Shown here in pieces: positions 1-6,154 of a stretch of DNA of 13,492 nucleotides. Position numbers and translations under genes: made by a program. Each line of letters opens with the position of its first letter. Positions within the stretch are counted from its first letter, which is position 1. Source of the stretch: JAAOYC01 sp036481345 (GTDB lineage: Archaea; Nanobdellota; Nanobdellia; Woesearchaeales; WJKL01); assembly GCA_036481345.1 (NCBI GenBank), contig JAZGHU010000001.1, positions 1-13,492 of the forward strand, written 5' to 3'. Under the pieces are notes generated by a model. The model saw nothing but the letters and a program-made list of their open reading frames with translations. It ran no database searches and was not told where the DNA came from.

Positions 1-44
1 AATGGATATTTAAAAGCAGTCTTAAATTCTACAGCATCTTCCAT
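1..44 (-). CDS. 5' end of a truncated minus-strand gene, possibly a DUF4013-like membrane protein
   Basis: Only the first 14 codons are inside the window. They read MEDAVEFKTAFKYP and the frame stays open to the edge. The ATG (44-42) is preceded by a strong Shine-Dalgarno stretch, GGGGTGA, at 57-51 on the minus strand with about 6 nt spacing, and by a TATA box at 100-91. This makes it a real gene start and not chance. An N-terminus of the type 'M-(acidic)-x-A-hydrophobic-K-x-A-F-K-Y-P' is reminiscent of archaeal DUF4013 membrane proteins, which begin with an amphipathic helix ending in Y-P-F. That identification rests on very few residues and is a guess; the existence of the gene is the firmer claim. 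Confidence 0.5.
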   Translation of the reverse strand, partial: MEDAVEFKTAFKYP

Positions 45-90
45 TATATTTCACCCCAATATTATTTGATAATCTAATTTCATTGGTTCT

Positions 91-107
91 GATATATAAA
101 CATTTCT
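91..107 (-). promoter_or_regulatory. BRE/TATA promoter of the truncated minus-strand gene
   Basis: On the minus strand this reads TAGAAATG followed by TTTATATATC, an archaeal B-recognition element plus TATA box. The expected transcription start, about 25 nt downstream, is near 70-75. That leaves a short leader containing the GGGGTGA ribosome-binding site of the gene starting at 44. Confidence 0.6.
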
Positions 108-117
108 AAATTAGAAA
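103..117. repeat. 15-bp palindrome joining two divergent BREs
   Basis: The sequence TTTCTAAATTAGAAA is a perfect inverted repeat around position 110. Each arm is the BRE of one of two back-to-back promoters, with a TATA box on either side (91-100 minus, 120-127 plus). The symmetry may simply come from the two promoters sharing the same consensus, or it may be a binding site controlling both. Confidence 0.6.
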
Positions 118-131
118 CTTTTATATAGGAA
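112..131 (+). promoter_or_regulatory. BRE/TATA promoter of the coiled-coil operon
   Basis: BRE TAGAAAC followed by TTTTATATA. The whole 20-nt element TAGAAACTTTTATATAGGAA occurs again, base for base, on the minus strand at 6988-6969, upstream of the pilin-like operon. The expected transcription start is near 148, giving a leader of about 24 nt. An AGGTGG ribosome-binding site at 161-166 precedes the ATG at 172. Confidence 0.7.
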
Positions 132-171
132 TTTTCTTTATTTCATTTATTATACAAAAAAGGTGGTAGAT

Positions 172-921
172 ATGCCTGAAGAAGAATATGAATTAATGCC
201 TCATCAAACAATTGTTAAACTTAAACATGAATTAGAGGTTTTGAAAAAAAGAGCTTATTCTAAGGAAAAACCCTCAAAAGAAGTCAAAGCAAGCATGGAT
301 TCTCTTAATAATAACATTAACAAACTATTAACTTTATTCCAAGAAGCTGCAAAAAGTATGGGCTCAGAAGAACCAGATAAAGATCCATTAATGGAAAGAG
401 TTAATGAGATAGAAGAAGAAAACAGAAAGATAGCAGAAGGCATTCTTGTTGTAGCTGATATGATCAATGAATTAAAAGAAGGAAAGAAAAAGATTGAGCA
501 GAAATTAACACCAAGACCAATGCCTAGAGCCAGCCCCTTGCCTAAACCAGTTTTGAGGCAGATGCCAACTCCAAGGCCAATGCCTAAGATGGGGGAAAAA
601 CCATTGATGACTCCACCGCAAGGCTTGCCACCAAGAACAGCACCTAGACCAATACCTCCTCTAATGCCGACTACTGCTCCAAGACCAATTCCTCCTCCAA
701 GACCAATGCATCCAAGAATGGAAATGCCTGAAATGAAGCAAGCACCTAGGCCAATGCCACTTCCACCAATGCCGCCTCCAGGAATGGCAGCACCATCACC
801 ACTTCCACCACTTCCGCCTCCAGGAATGGCAGCATCATCACAACTACCACCACTTCCAGATATAAGAGCAGGTCCACCAAAGAAAAAAGGATTCTTTGCT
901 AAACTATTCAAAAAGAAATAA
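172..921 (+). CDS. Coiled-coil, proline-rich protein with C-terminal KKKGFFAKLF tail
   Basis: A 249-residue protein of unrecognised family. Residues 10-112 are charged and heptad-like (helical/coiled coil). Residues 113-235 are a low-complexity Pro/Met/Arg region with APRPIPP and PPPGMAA repeats. Residues 236-249 are a basic/aromatic tail, PKKKGFFAKLFKKK. No signal peptide or transmembrane helix is visible, so it is probably cytoplasmic, possibly touching the membrane through the tail. The start is placed at the ATG at 172, since AGGTGG lies 5 nt upstream; an in-frame GTG at 163 lies inside that ribosome-binding site and is unlikely to be used. The next gene follows after 3 nt and ends in almost the same tail, so the two probably work as a pair. 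A scaffold or cytoskeletal role is inference only. Confidence 0.8.
   Translation: MPEEEYELMPHQTIVKLKHELEVLKKRAYSKEKPSKEVKASMDSLNNNINKLLTLFQEAAKSMGSEEPDKDPLMERVNEIEEENRKIAEGILVVADMINELKEGKKKIEQKLTPRPMPRASPLPKPVLRQMPTPRPMPKMGEKPLMTPPQGLPPRTAPRPIPPLMPTTAPRPIPPPRPMHPRMEMPEMKQAPRPMPLPPMPPPGMAAPSPLPPLPPPGMAASSQLPPLPDIRAGPPKKKGFFAKLFKKK
772..855 (+). repeat. Two tandem 42-bp repeats inside the proline-rich region
   Basis: Two in-frame units (772-813 and 814-855) encode PPPGMAAPSPLPPL and PPPGMAASSQLPPL. Their first 21 bases are identical. The repeat keeps the reading frame (14 codons), so unit number could vary between strains by slippage without breaking the protein. Confidence 0.75.
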
Positions 922-924
922 AAG

Positions 925-1842
925 ATGGCAGACCAACAACTTAAAAGTTTTGTTAAGCATGTAATTCTAGCTGCAAAAAAACAAGAAGAAAAGAAAAAAG
1001 AAAAGGATTTTCTTCAGAAGCAAGTAGGCACAGTAAAAAAATTAGCTGGAACTAAAAGAGTAGAAAAAGATAAATTAAAACAAGCAATAACAGAATTAGA
1101 ATCAAGAATAAATAAGATTTCTGAAAGAGAAGGAGCATTGATTGCAGAAGCTGAACAAGAACATCATTCATCCGGTGAAATCAAAACAAAGATAGCAGAC
1201 ATAGAAAAACATCTTTACAAGTTAGGATTAGAAGAATCCAACACATCTGATATGCTTAGAAGAAGAATCAAAGATTTAGAATATGAATTAAGATTATCTA
1301 AGGCAAGAAGAGCTGAAGAGATTCATCTGAACAGGAAAAGAATAGAAGAGATAAAAACAACTATTTCTGAATTAAAAGGCAAGATCTTGAAAATAGCTAA
1401 ATCAAGAGTAGAAAGAGAAGGAAAAGTTAATGCACTTGAATCAAGATTAAAAAAAGAAGCAACAGAGAACAGAGATGGCATTGCTCAGCTTGAAGCAGAA
1501 TTAGCTAAGATAAAGCCAAAAAAAGAAAAAGTAAGCATATTTGATAAGCTAAAAGCAATGTTTCATAAAAAGCCAAAGATAGAGAAATATGTTAACCCCC
1601 AAGAGATGGAATTATTCAGGGAAAAGCCAAAAGAAATGCCTCTGCCTAAGATCAAGCCAATAATCAAAGAAAGACCTGTTGTAAAACATGACATTATTTT
1701 TGAAGAAACAGAAGCTCATTCAGGAATACCTCAAAATGATGATCATAAACTAGATCTTCCTCCTCCACCTAAGCCTCCTTTAATTACACCAAAGAAAAAA
1801 GGATTTTTTGCTAAGTTGTTTGGCAAAAAAGAAAAGTTTTAA
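925..1842 (+). CDS. Long coiled-coil protein with C-terminal KKKGFFAKLFGKK tail
   Basis: A 305-residue protein of unrecognised family. Residues 15-198 are almost continuously charged (Lys/Glu/Arg) with regular hydrophobic spacing, typical of a long coiled coil. At 203-216 sits VSIFDKLKAMFHKK, a looser internal version of the end motif. Residues 217-288 are a proline-containing linker with PPPPKPP, and 289-302 are PKKKGFFAKLFGKK. The 3-nt gap to the preceding gene means translational coupling; no separate ribosome-binding site is obvious. The terminal motif matches that of the upstream protein at nine or more consecutive residues. Amphipathic Phe/Leu/Lys motifs of this kind can bind membranes or a shared partner, but nothing here proves which. 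No enzyme motif is present. Confidence 0.8.
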   Translation: MADQQLKSFVKHVILAAKKQEEKKKEKDFLQKQVGTVKKLAGTKRVEKDKLKQAITELESRINKISEREGALIAEAEQEHHSSGEIKTKIADIEKHLYKLGLEESNTSDMLRRRIKDLEYELRLSKARRAEEIHLNRKRIEEIKTTISELKGKILKIAKSRVEREGKVNALESRLKKEATENRDGIAQLEAELAKIKPKKEKVSIFDKLKAMFHKKPKIEKYVNPQEMELFREKPKEMPLPKIKPIIKERPVVKHDIIFEETEAHSGIPQNDDHKLDLPPPPKPPLITPKKKGFFAKLFGKKEKF

Positions 1843-1867
1843 TATAGTTCTGATATATGATTTAATT

Positions 1868-2266
1868 ATGAGAAACATAGTAGCAAATGCTGTTTTTTTG
1901 AAAGACAACAATGTTCTTTTAGAGAAAAGAAAGAAATCAGAAGACAATTATGCTGGACTGTGGAGTGTTCCAGGAGGTCATAAGAATAAATCTGAGCCAA
2001 TAAAAAAAGCATTAATCAGAGAGATGAAAGAAGAATTAGGTATCAAGATAAAAATAGCAGAACCATTAGGAAGATTTGATAACAGAGACCCCACATCTAA
2101 GAATATATACAGCCACCATTTCTTTTTTTGTAAAAAATGGGAAGGAAGAATAAAAAAAACAAAAGAACAAGAAGGAATAAAGTGGATTGCATTAAGCAGG
2201 ATCAAGAATTTAAAGAATATGAACAAAGTTAGCATCAAAGCATTAAAAAAAGCAAAGTTGATTTGA
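1868..2266 (+). CDS. Nudix hydrolase
   Basis: A 132-residue protein with a complete Nudix box at residues 37-59: Gly37, Glu43, Arg51-Glu52, Glu55-Glu56 and Gly58 fit GX5EX7REUXEEXGU. The glutamates bind the metal that drives hydrolysis of a nucleoside diphosphate-linked (NDP-X) substrate. The N-terminal 'N-A-V-F-L-K-D-N-N-V-L-L-E-K-R' strand and the LWSVPGGH lead-in resemble ADP-ribose/8-oxo-dGTP pyrophosphatase relatives (MutT-like), but the substrate cannot be read from sequence. The start is the ATG at 1868; an open frame extends upstream to 1808 but overlaps the previous gene and adds no Nudix-like sequence. The gap from the coiled-coil gene is 25 nt, and the next gene's ATG directly follows the stop. 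Confidence 0.88.
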   Translation: MRNIVANAVFLKDNNVLLEKRKKSEDNYAGLWSVPGGHKNKSEPIKKALIREMKEELGIKIKIAEPLGRFDNRDPTSKNIYSHHFFFCKKWEGRIKKTKEQEGIKWIALSRIKNLKNMNKVSIKALKKAKLI

Positions 2267-2464
2267 ATGGGAATATACGAAGAGTGGAAAAAAGAAGTTG
2301 AAAAAAAGATTTCCAAGTTTACAGAGGATGAAAAAATGAAAATTCCCTCTATAATCAAAAGATGCCCAAAATGTTTTGAATTAAGTTTAGAATTTGATGT
2401 AAAAAACAGCAAGATAAAATGCACCAAGTGCGGATTTGAAGAGAATATTCCAAAATTAAAATAA
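2267..2464 (+). CDS. Small zinc-ribbon protein
   Basis: A 65-residue protein: a charged N-terminal helix (residues 4-30), then a zinc ribbon with two knuckles, Cys33-Pro-Lys-Cys36 and Cys52-Thr-Lys-Cys55-Gly, 15 residues apart. The four cysteines should bind one zinc ion. Such ribbons serve in nucleic-acid binding or protein contacts; no further assignment is possible. The ATG directly follows the TGA of the Nudix gene (0 nt), and the next gene starts 1 nt after its stop, so it is an internal operon member. Its short length and conserved metal site argue it is real. Confidence 0.75.
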   Translation: MGIYEEWKKEVEKKISKFTEDEKMKIPSIIKRCPKCFELSLEFDVKNSKIKCTKCGFEENIPKLK

Positions 2465-2465
2465 A

Positions 2466-3068
2466 ATGACAAGTAATAAATTCATAGATGTGTTGCGGCA
2501 TAAGAAAACAGAAGAGACATATAAGGAGAAACCTGGTGCTGATACAGCTGTACTTGCTTATCATGCAGGTACAGAGAAAGGAACAGGAGAGATTGCTGAG
2601 ATGGTTCATGGCCAATCCCAATCTTCTTTGTATAAATTAGATACTCCTCTGAGGGTGCCCAGTACAAAGATAAGGTATACTCAATCTGGTGATCTTACAA
2701 GGGCTGTGAAAGGGCATAAAAGAGCAGTAACTCTTCATAAGCATAAGAGAAAAGGTCTTTATGAGAAAGAAGGAAAGATGTATGACAAGGCAAACACCAT
2801 ATTTGTGACAGGACAGAATGCAGACATGGCAGAAGATATTGGGGCTGAATTCGAGAAAAAATTTGGAAAGATGTATAATATAGAGACGAATATCAATTAT
2901 ACTCCAAAGCACCTTCAAGGAATAAGCCCTGATAATATTGGCGCGAAATTTGAAGAAAAGGCTGTTCAAATAGAATTTCCTAAAATGATCGAAAAATCTG
3001 ATAAGCATAAGAGATATGCTGCTAAAGCTATTTCTAAAGGAATTAATAACTATAAAAAAGCTGCTTAG
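2466..3068 (+). CDS. Poly-gamma-glutamate hydrolase-like (PF05908-type) putative zinc amidohydrolase
   Basis: A 200-residue protein with the order of motifs I associate with PF05908 proteins (phage PghP-like): 'H-x-G-x-E-x-G-T-x-E-I-A' at residues 33-44 (His33, Glu37, Glu42), a middle 'A-V-T-L-H' at 87-91 (His91) and a late 'P-D-N-I-x-A-K-x-x-x-x-A-V-Q-I-E' at 155-170 (Glu170). In that fold, which is related to M14 carboxypeptidases, the first His/Glu and the second His would bind zinc and the last Glu would be the general base. There is one residue fewer between the first His and Glu than in the pattern I remember. No signal peptide is seen, so it acts inside the cell or is released by lysis. 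The gene follows the zinc-ribbon gene by 1 nt. It looks somewhat more GC-rich than its neighbours, which could mean transfer. The family call is from memory of the pattern and is moderate. Confidence 0.55.
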   Translation: MTSNKFIDVLRHKKTEETYKEKPGADTAVLAYHAGTEKGTGEIAEMVHGQSQSSLYKLDTPLRVPSTKIRYTQSGDLTRAVKGHKRAVTLHKHKRKGLYEKEGKMYDKANTIFVTGQNADMAEDIGAEFEKKFGKMYNIETNINYTPKHLQGISPDNIGAKFEEKAVQIEFPKMIEKSDKHKRYAAKAISKGINNYKKAA

Positions 3069-3101
3069 AAAGACTTATATATAAAAAGTTAATTAGGTGA
3101 T
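3065..3101 (+). promoter_or_regulatory. BRE/TATA and Shine-Dalgarno of the NYN gene
   Basis: TTAGAAAG (3065-3072) followed by a TATA box, CTTATATATA (3074-3083), overlaps the stop codon of the preceding gene. A textbook AGGTGAT ribosome-binding site lies at 3095-3101, 3 nt before the ATG at 3105. The expected transcription start (about 3100-3105) falls on the ribosome-binding site, so either the start lies a little upstream or the site serves read-through messages. Confidence 0.6.
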
Positions 3102-3104
3102 AAT

Positions 3105-3680
3105 ATGGTAAATAAAGAAGCAAGAGTTGGAGTTTTTGTTGATGTACAAAATTTGTATTATTCTGCAAAGAATTTGTATGGTTCTAAGGTAAATTTTGCT
3201 AATGTTTTGAAAAAAGTTGTTAACGGTAGAAAATTAATAAGAGCAATTGCTTATGTTATTAAGACAGAAGCTATGAAAGAAAGGACGTTTTTTGATGCTT
3301 TGGAGAAAATTGGATTTGAAATTCAAGCAAAAGATTTACAAATCTTCCATGGTGGACATAAAAAAGGAGATTGGGATGTGGGGATTGCAATGGATATTAT
3401 TGAATCAGCTCCTAAATTAGATGTTGTTATAATTGTTAGTGGAGATGGAGATTTTGTTCCTTTAATGCAGCATGCTAGAAGTGCTGGATGTAGGATTGAA
3501 GCATGTTCTTTTGGAAGAAGTGCATCATCTATGCTGAAAAATGCAGTTTATGAGTTCCATGATTTAGATAAAGATAAGAATAAGTATACTATCAAAACTA
3601 TGGCTCGTCATGTTAAACATGTTGTACGACCTGCAAAGCCAGCTGTTACAAAAGCAGAAGTCAAACCTGTTAAGAAATGA
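3105..3680 (+). CDS. NYN-domain (LabA/DUF88-type) putative ribonuclease
   Basis: A 191-residue protein with the PIN-like NYN fold. The acidic residues expected for its metal site are all present: Asp13-x-x-Asn16 in 'V-F-V-D-V-Q-N-L', Asp91 and Asp97 in 'K-K-G-D-W-D-V-G-I-A-M-D', and Asp114/Asp116 in 'V-S-G-D-G-D-F'. NYN proteins are thought to cut or process RNA; the particular target is unknown. The C-terminal 25 residues are a Lys/Pro/Val-rich basic tail that could hold nucleic acid. The gene has its own TATA box and a perfect AGGTGAT site. It overlaps the following membrane-protein gene by 4 bp (ATGA), so the two are cotranslated. Confidence 0.88.
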   Translation: MVNKEARVGVFVDVQNLYYSAKNLYGSKVNFANVLKKVVNGRKLIRAIAYVIKTEAMKERTFFDALEKIGFEIQAKDLQIFHGGHKKGDWDVGIAMDIIESAPKLDVVIIVSGDGDFVPLMQHARSAGCRIEACSFGRSASSMLKNAVYEFHDLDKDKNKYTIKTMARHVKHVVRPAKPAVTKAEVKPVKK

Positions 3681-4231
3681 ATCCTAAGAAATTTTTAATT
3701 ATTTTTTTAATTATATTAATTCCTATAATCTCTGTTCTTGGATCTTTTAGGATTACTTTAGCTCAAATAGATGGAACAGGAGTAAAACAAGATACTTTAG
3801 ACTTCTTGCAAAACAGAGGAGGAAACATCTCAGAATATACACAAGTAGAGCAAGAACATTTAGTTGAAGTTAAACAAATAATCAATGGATTTTTCACTTT
3901 TTTTTCTATTGCTTTCTTTATTACAGTTGTTTTTTCTATTAGATTATATTCTGTTGATAAAAAAGAGCTTGCTAAAGTATTTCTTTATGGAGGATTGTCA
4001 ACAATAGGATTAGTTGTTTTATTGTTTTTATTAGGATTGAACTTCGATTGGCTCTTCACTATTTTTCATAAGATTTTGTTCAAAACACAATGGCAATTCC
4101 CTTCTGGATCTTTACTTATTAAATTATTCCCAGAACACTTTTTCATAATTATCTTTGGAGTAATTTTGGTCATTGCATTAATCATAGGAATGATTTTTAC
4201 TGGAATTGGTTATTGGTTAAAAAAGAAGTAA
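3677..4231 (+). CDS. DUF1461 (TIGR01906-type) integral membrane protein
   Basis: A 184-residue protein with about four membrane helices (residues 5-28, 72-92, 102-122, 156-180). The first two are separated by an outside loop of about 40 residues containing 'E-Q-E-H-L-V-E-V-K'. The signature 'F-H-x-I-L-F' (130-135) followed by 'W-x-F-P' and 'L-F-P-E-H-F-F' (150-156) matches what I know of the DUF1461 family, whose function is undescribed. The ATG overlaps the stop of the NYN gene by 4 bp. The gene ends on the base next to the stop codon of the convergent methyltransferase. Family recognition is fairly confident; function is unknown. Confidence 0.8.
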   Translation: MNPKKFLIIFLIILIPIISVLGSFRITLAQIDGTGVKQDTLDFLQNRGGNISEYTQVEQEHLVEVKQIINGFFTFFSIAFFITVVFSIRLYSVDKKELAKVFLYGGLSTIGLVVLLFLLGLNFDWLFTIFHKILFKTQWQFPSGSLLIKLFPEHFFIIIFGVILVIALIIGMIFTGIGYWLKKK

Positions 4232-4849
4232 TTATTTCTTGCAGTAAGCAATTATAAATTGTTCTTCGACATATATTTTTTCTTGTGCTAATTCGATTTT
4301 TATAATCTTAAATCCTGCATTCTCTAAAAGTTTTTTTAGTTCATCTTTTGTATAATAAGCACGATATTTTTCCATTTGAGAATATCTATTGTCTTTTCCC
4401 AGACCTTCTCCTTTTCCTTTTTTGACACTTAAAGCCATCACTCCCTCTGGCTTTAATACTCTATACATTTCATTTAAAGTTCTTCGTGCATCTTTCTTTT
4501 TTATATGTAATAAAGATGCAACAAACCAGATTACATCAAAACTTTTATCTTCAAAATCTAATTTTCTCAAATCCATTATCTTGAATTTTGCTTTGGGAGC
4601 TATCTTTTTTGCAATCCTTAACATACTTTCAGATAAATCAATACCTGTAACATTAAATCCTTTTTCAGAAAATAATTTAGCATCTCTTCCAGGACCACAC
4701 CCTACATCGAGTATTTTTGCATTTGCAGGTAGAAGCTTAGAAAAATCATCTAAATATTCTTGAGTCTTTTTTAGATCTTTTGTTTCTTCATGATATTGTT
4801 CTGCTGTTAAATTATATGTTTTTATTGTCTTTTCAATTTCTTTTTCCAT
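4232..4849 (-). CDS. Class I SAM-dependent methyltransferase
   Basis: A 205-residue protein with a Rossmann methyltransferase core. Motif I is Leu47-Asp48-Val-Gly50-Cys-Gly52-Pro-Gly54 (SAM binding), the end of strand 2 is Gly69-Ile-Asp71 (ribose hydroxyls), and further motifs are 'I-M-D-L-R' and 'F-D-V-I-W-F-V-A-S-L-L-H-I' with 'M-Y-R-V-L-K-P-E-G' behind. The whole belongs to the broad Methyltransf_11/25 group; the substrate (small molecule, lipid or protein) is not predictable. The promoter TATA box is about 25 nt upstream of the ATG and no ribosome-binding site fits, so the mRNA is probably leaderless. It is divergent from tpiA and stop-to-stop with the DUF1461 gene, so it is a single-gene unit. 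Confidence 0.9.
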   Translation of the reverse strand: MEKEIEKTIKTYNLTAEQYHEETKDLKKTQEYLDDFSKLLPANAKILDVGCGPGRDAKLFSEKGFNVTGIDLSESMLRIAKKIAPKAKFKIMDLRKLDFEDKSFDVIWFVASLLHIKKKDARRTLNEMYRVLKPEGVMALSVKKGKGEGLGKDNRYSQMEKYRAYYTKDELKKLLENAGFKIIKIELAQEKIYVEEQFIIAYCKK

Positions 4850-4869
4850 AATTAGAATGAAATAATAAA

Positions 4870-4887
4870 AGTATATAAACTTTCTTA
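4870..4887 (-). promoter_or_regulatory. BRE/TATA promoter of the methyltransferase gene
   Basis: The minus strand reads AAGAAAG then TTTATATAC (TATA at 4879-4871). The predicted transcription start near 4850 coincides with the ATG at 4849, indicating a leaderless message. Confidence 0.65.
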
Positions 4888-4888
4888 A

Positions 4889-4905
4889 TAGAAAAATATA
4901 TAAAT
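4889..4905 (+). promoter_or_regulatory. BRE/TATA promoter of tpiA
   Basis: TAGAAAA followed by ATATATAAAT. The expected start near 4925 leaves a leader of about 25 nt with a GGTGA ribosome-binding site at 4939-4943, 6 nt before the ATG at 4950. It lies back-to-back with the methyltransferase promoter, with only a few bases between the two BREs, the same arrangement as at 91-131. Confidence 0.65.
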
Positions 4906-4949
4906 AATCTTGAAGTTAAAGTTAAGATAAATGATGGTGGTGAAATAAA

Positions 4950-5600
4950 ATGCTATTTGTAAATTTTAAAACATATGAAAGTGCAACAGGAGAAAAAGCT
5001 GTTGAACTAGCTAAGATCTGTGAAAAAGTTTCAAAAGAAACTGGAAAAGAAATTGTTTGCGTTGTGCAGGCAGTTGATATCTATAGAGTTTCTCAAGCAG
5101 TTAAATTAAAAGTTTTTGCACAGCATATTGATGATGTTGATTATGGAAGCAACACAGGATTTATCATGATTGATGCTGTAAAGCAGGCAGGAGCTGTTGG
5201 AACTATTATTAATCATTCTGAACATAGGATTCCTCTGCAAAAGATAAAAGATGCTGTTGAAAAGTGCAAGCATAAGATGTTTCCTGTTCTAGTTTGTGCT
5301 CAAGACCCTGATGAAGTTGAGCAGATGACAAGGATGGAGCCTGACTGGATTGCTTATGAACCTCCTGAACTGATTGGAGGAGATATTTCTGTATCAACAG
5401 CCAAACCAGAATTGATAACTGAAAGTGTTGAAAGAGCTGCATTAAGAGAAAAACCATTAATTGTTGGTGCTGGTGTAAAGAATGCAATAGATGTCAAAGT
5501 TTCAATAGATTTAGGTGCAAAAGGAATCTTAGTTGCATCAGGCGTTACAAAATCAGAAGATCCTGAAGCTGCTTTGAAAGATCTAGTTTCAAATCTTTAA
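4950..5600 (+). CDS. tpiA: Triosephosphate isomerase, archaeal type
   Basis: A 216-residue protein of the short archaeal class (usually about 220-230 residues, against about 250 in bacteria). It interconverts dihydroxyacetone phosphate and glyceraldehyde 3-phosphate in glycolysis/gluconeogenesis in the cytoplasm. Active-site residues are all present: Asn5 and Lys7 in 'V-N-F-K-T-Y', the electrophile His89 in 'I-N-H-S-E-H', and the base Glu137 in 'A-Y-E-P-P-E-L-I-G'. The phosphate-binding 'G-A-G-V' and 'L-V-A-S-G-V' loops are also seen. A GGTGA site precedes the ATG. It has its own promoter and no operon partner. Its stop codon overlaps that of the convergent pilin-like gene by 4 bp. Confidence 0.96.
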   Translation: MLFVNFKTYESATGEKAVELAKICEKVSKETGKEIVCVVQAVDIYRVSQAVKLKVFAQHIDDVDYGSNTGFIMIDAVKQAGAVGTIINHSEHRIPLQKIKDAVEKCKHKMFPVLVCAQDPDEVEQMTRMEPDWIAYEPPELIGGDISVSTAKPELITESVERAALREKPLIVGAGVKNAIDVKVSIDLGAKGILVASGVTKSEDPEAALKDLVSNL

Positions 5601-6133
5601 GCTTCAACATAAATTTTTGTTAATCCATATCTATTCTGTCCAGTGCAAGGACCATAACAAACATTCACATTATAGATATAAGTCCCTTGGCTAGCTGTTT
5701 TTGGAACTTCAATTCTTATTGAGATTGTTGCTTTATCATTAAAGCCCAATGTAACTTCGTCTTCATATAAAAGCCAAGTTTCTGGATTAGGTGTAACTGT
5801 CTCTACTATAGTCTGATCTCTTTCAATAAGTTTGCTGAATTTTATATCTACTTTAAAATTTTGAGTATCATCATTTATATTGAATATCCCCAATCCAAAG
5901 ATAGCACTTTCTCCACCTGAAATCACTTTTCTTTTTGAAGCAATTGCAACTGGATCTCCTTCATCTAATAATTCCTCTATGTGAGCAATTGTCTGCTCAT
6001 CTAGTTGAGCTTTTATATCTTCTGCTGTCCCAAAATATCTTTTAACAATCAAAAGTCCAGAAGTAAGTATCACAATAGATAAAATAACAACAACAAGAAA
6101 ATTTATTGATAATTCTACGGCTTTTTTATTCAT
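5597..6133 (-). CDS. Pilin-like secreted protein with N-terminal helix (second of pair)
   Basis: A 178-residue protein. A short basic start, Met-Asn-Lys3-Lys4-Ala5, leads into VELSIN and a hydrophobic helix (residues 8-30). This resembles archaeal class III/type IV prepilin-like signals that are cut after Gly/Ala behind a basic stretch. The rest is a soluble, probably beta-sandwich domain with strands near 70-175 and a CYGPC pair (Cys159, Cys163) that could form a disulfide outside the cell. The same 'N-K-K-A...L-S-I-N' start occurs in the gene at 6378-6923, with a small membrane protein between the two. The gap from that small gene is 21 nt. The last 4 bp overlap the tpiA stop. No family name can be given with certainty. 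Confidence 0.75.
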   Translation of the reverse strand: MNKKAVELSINFLVVVILSIVILTSGLLIVKRYFGTAEDIKAQLDEQTIAHIEELLDEGDPVAIASKRKVISGGESAIFGLGIFNINDDTQNFKVDIKFSKLIERDQTIVETVTPNPETWLLYEDEVTLGFNDKATISIRIEVPKTASQGTYIYNVNVCYGPCTGQNRYGLTKIYVEA

Positions 6134-6154
6134 CTTTTAAAATAAAAATAAAAA

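Noticed and set aside
255..911. Long minus-strand open frame, Gly/Ile-rich, opposite the proline-rich gene
   Set aside because: It is the complement of proline codons in the plus-strand gene and has no promoter or ribosome-binding site of its own; the plus frame has both.
1808..1867. Longer start for the Nudix protein
   Set aside because: The extra 20 residues overlap the end of the coiled-coil gene and do not resemble the Nudix N-terminus; the ATG at 1868 begins right at the first conserved strand.
1978..2472. Minus-strand open frame of 164 codons
   Set aside because: It lies across the Nudix and zinc-ribbon genes, whose Nudix box and CxxC motifs are clear, and is a hydrophobic shadow of Lys/Glu codons.
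4389..4763. Plus-strand open frame of 124 codons
   Set aside because: It is antisense to the methyltransferase, which has intact SAM-binding motifs; no start signals are seen.
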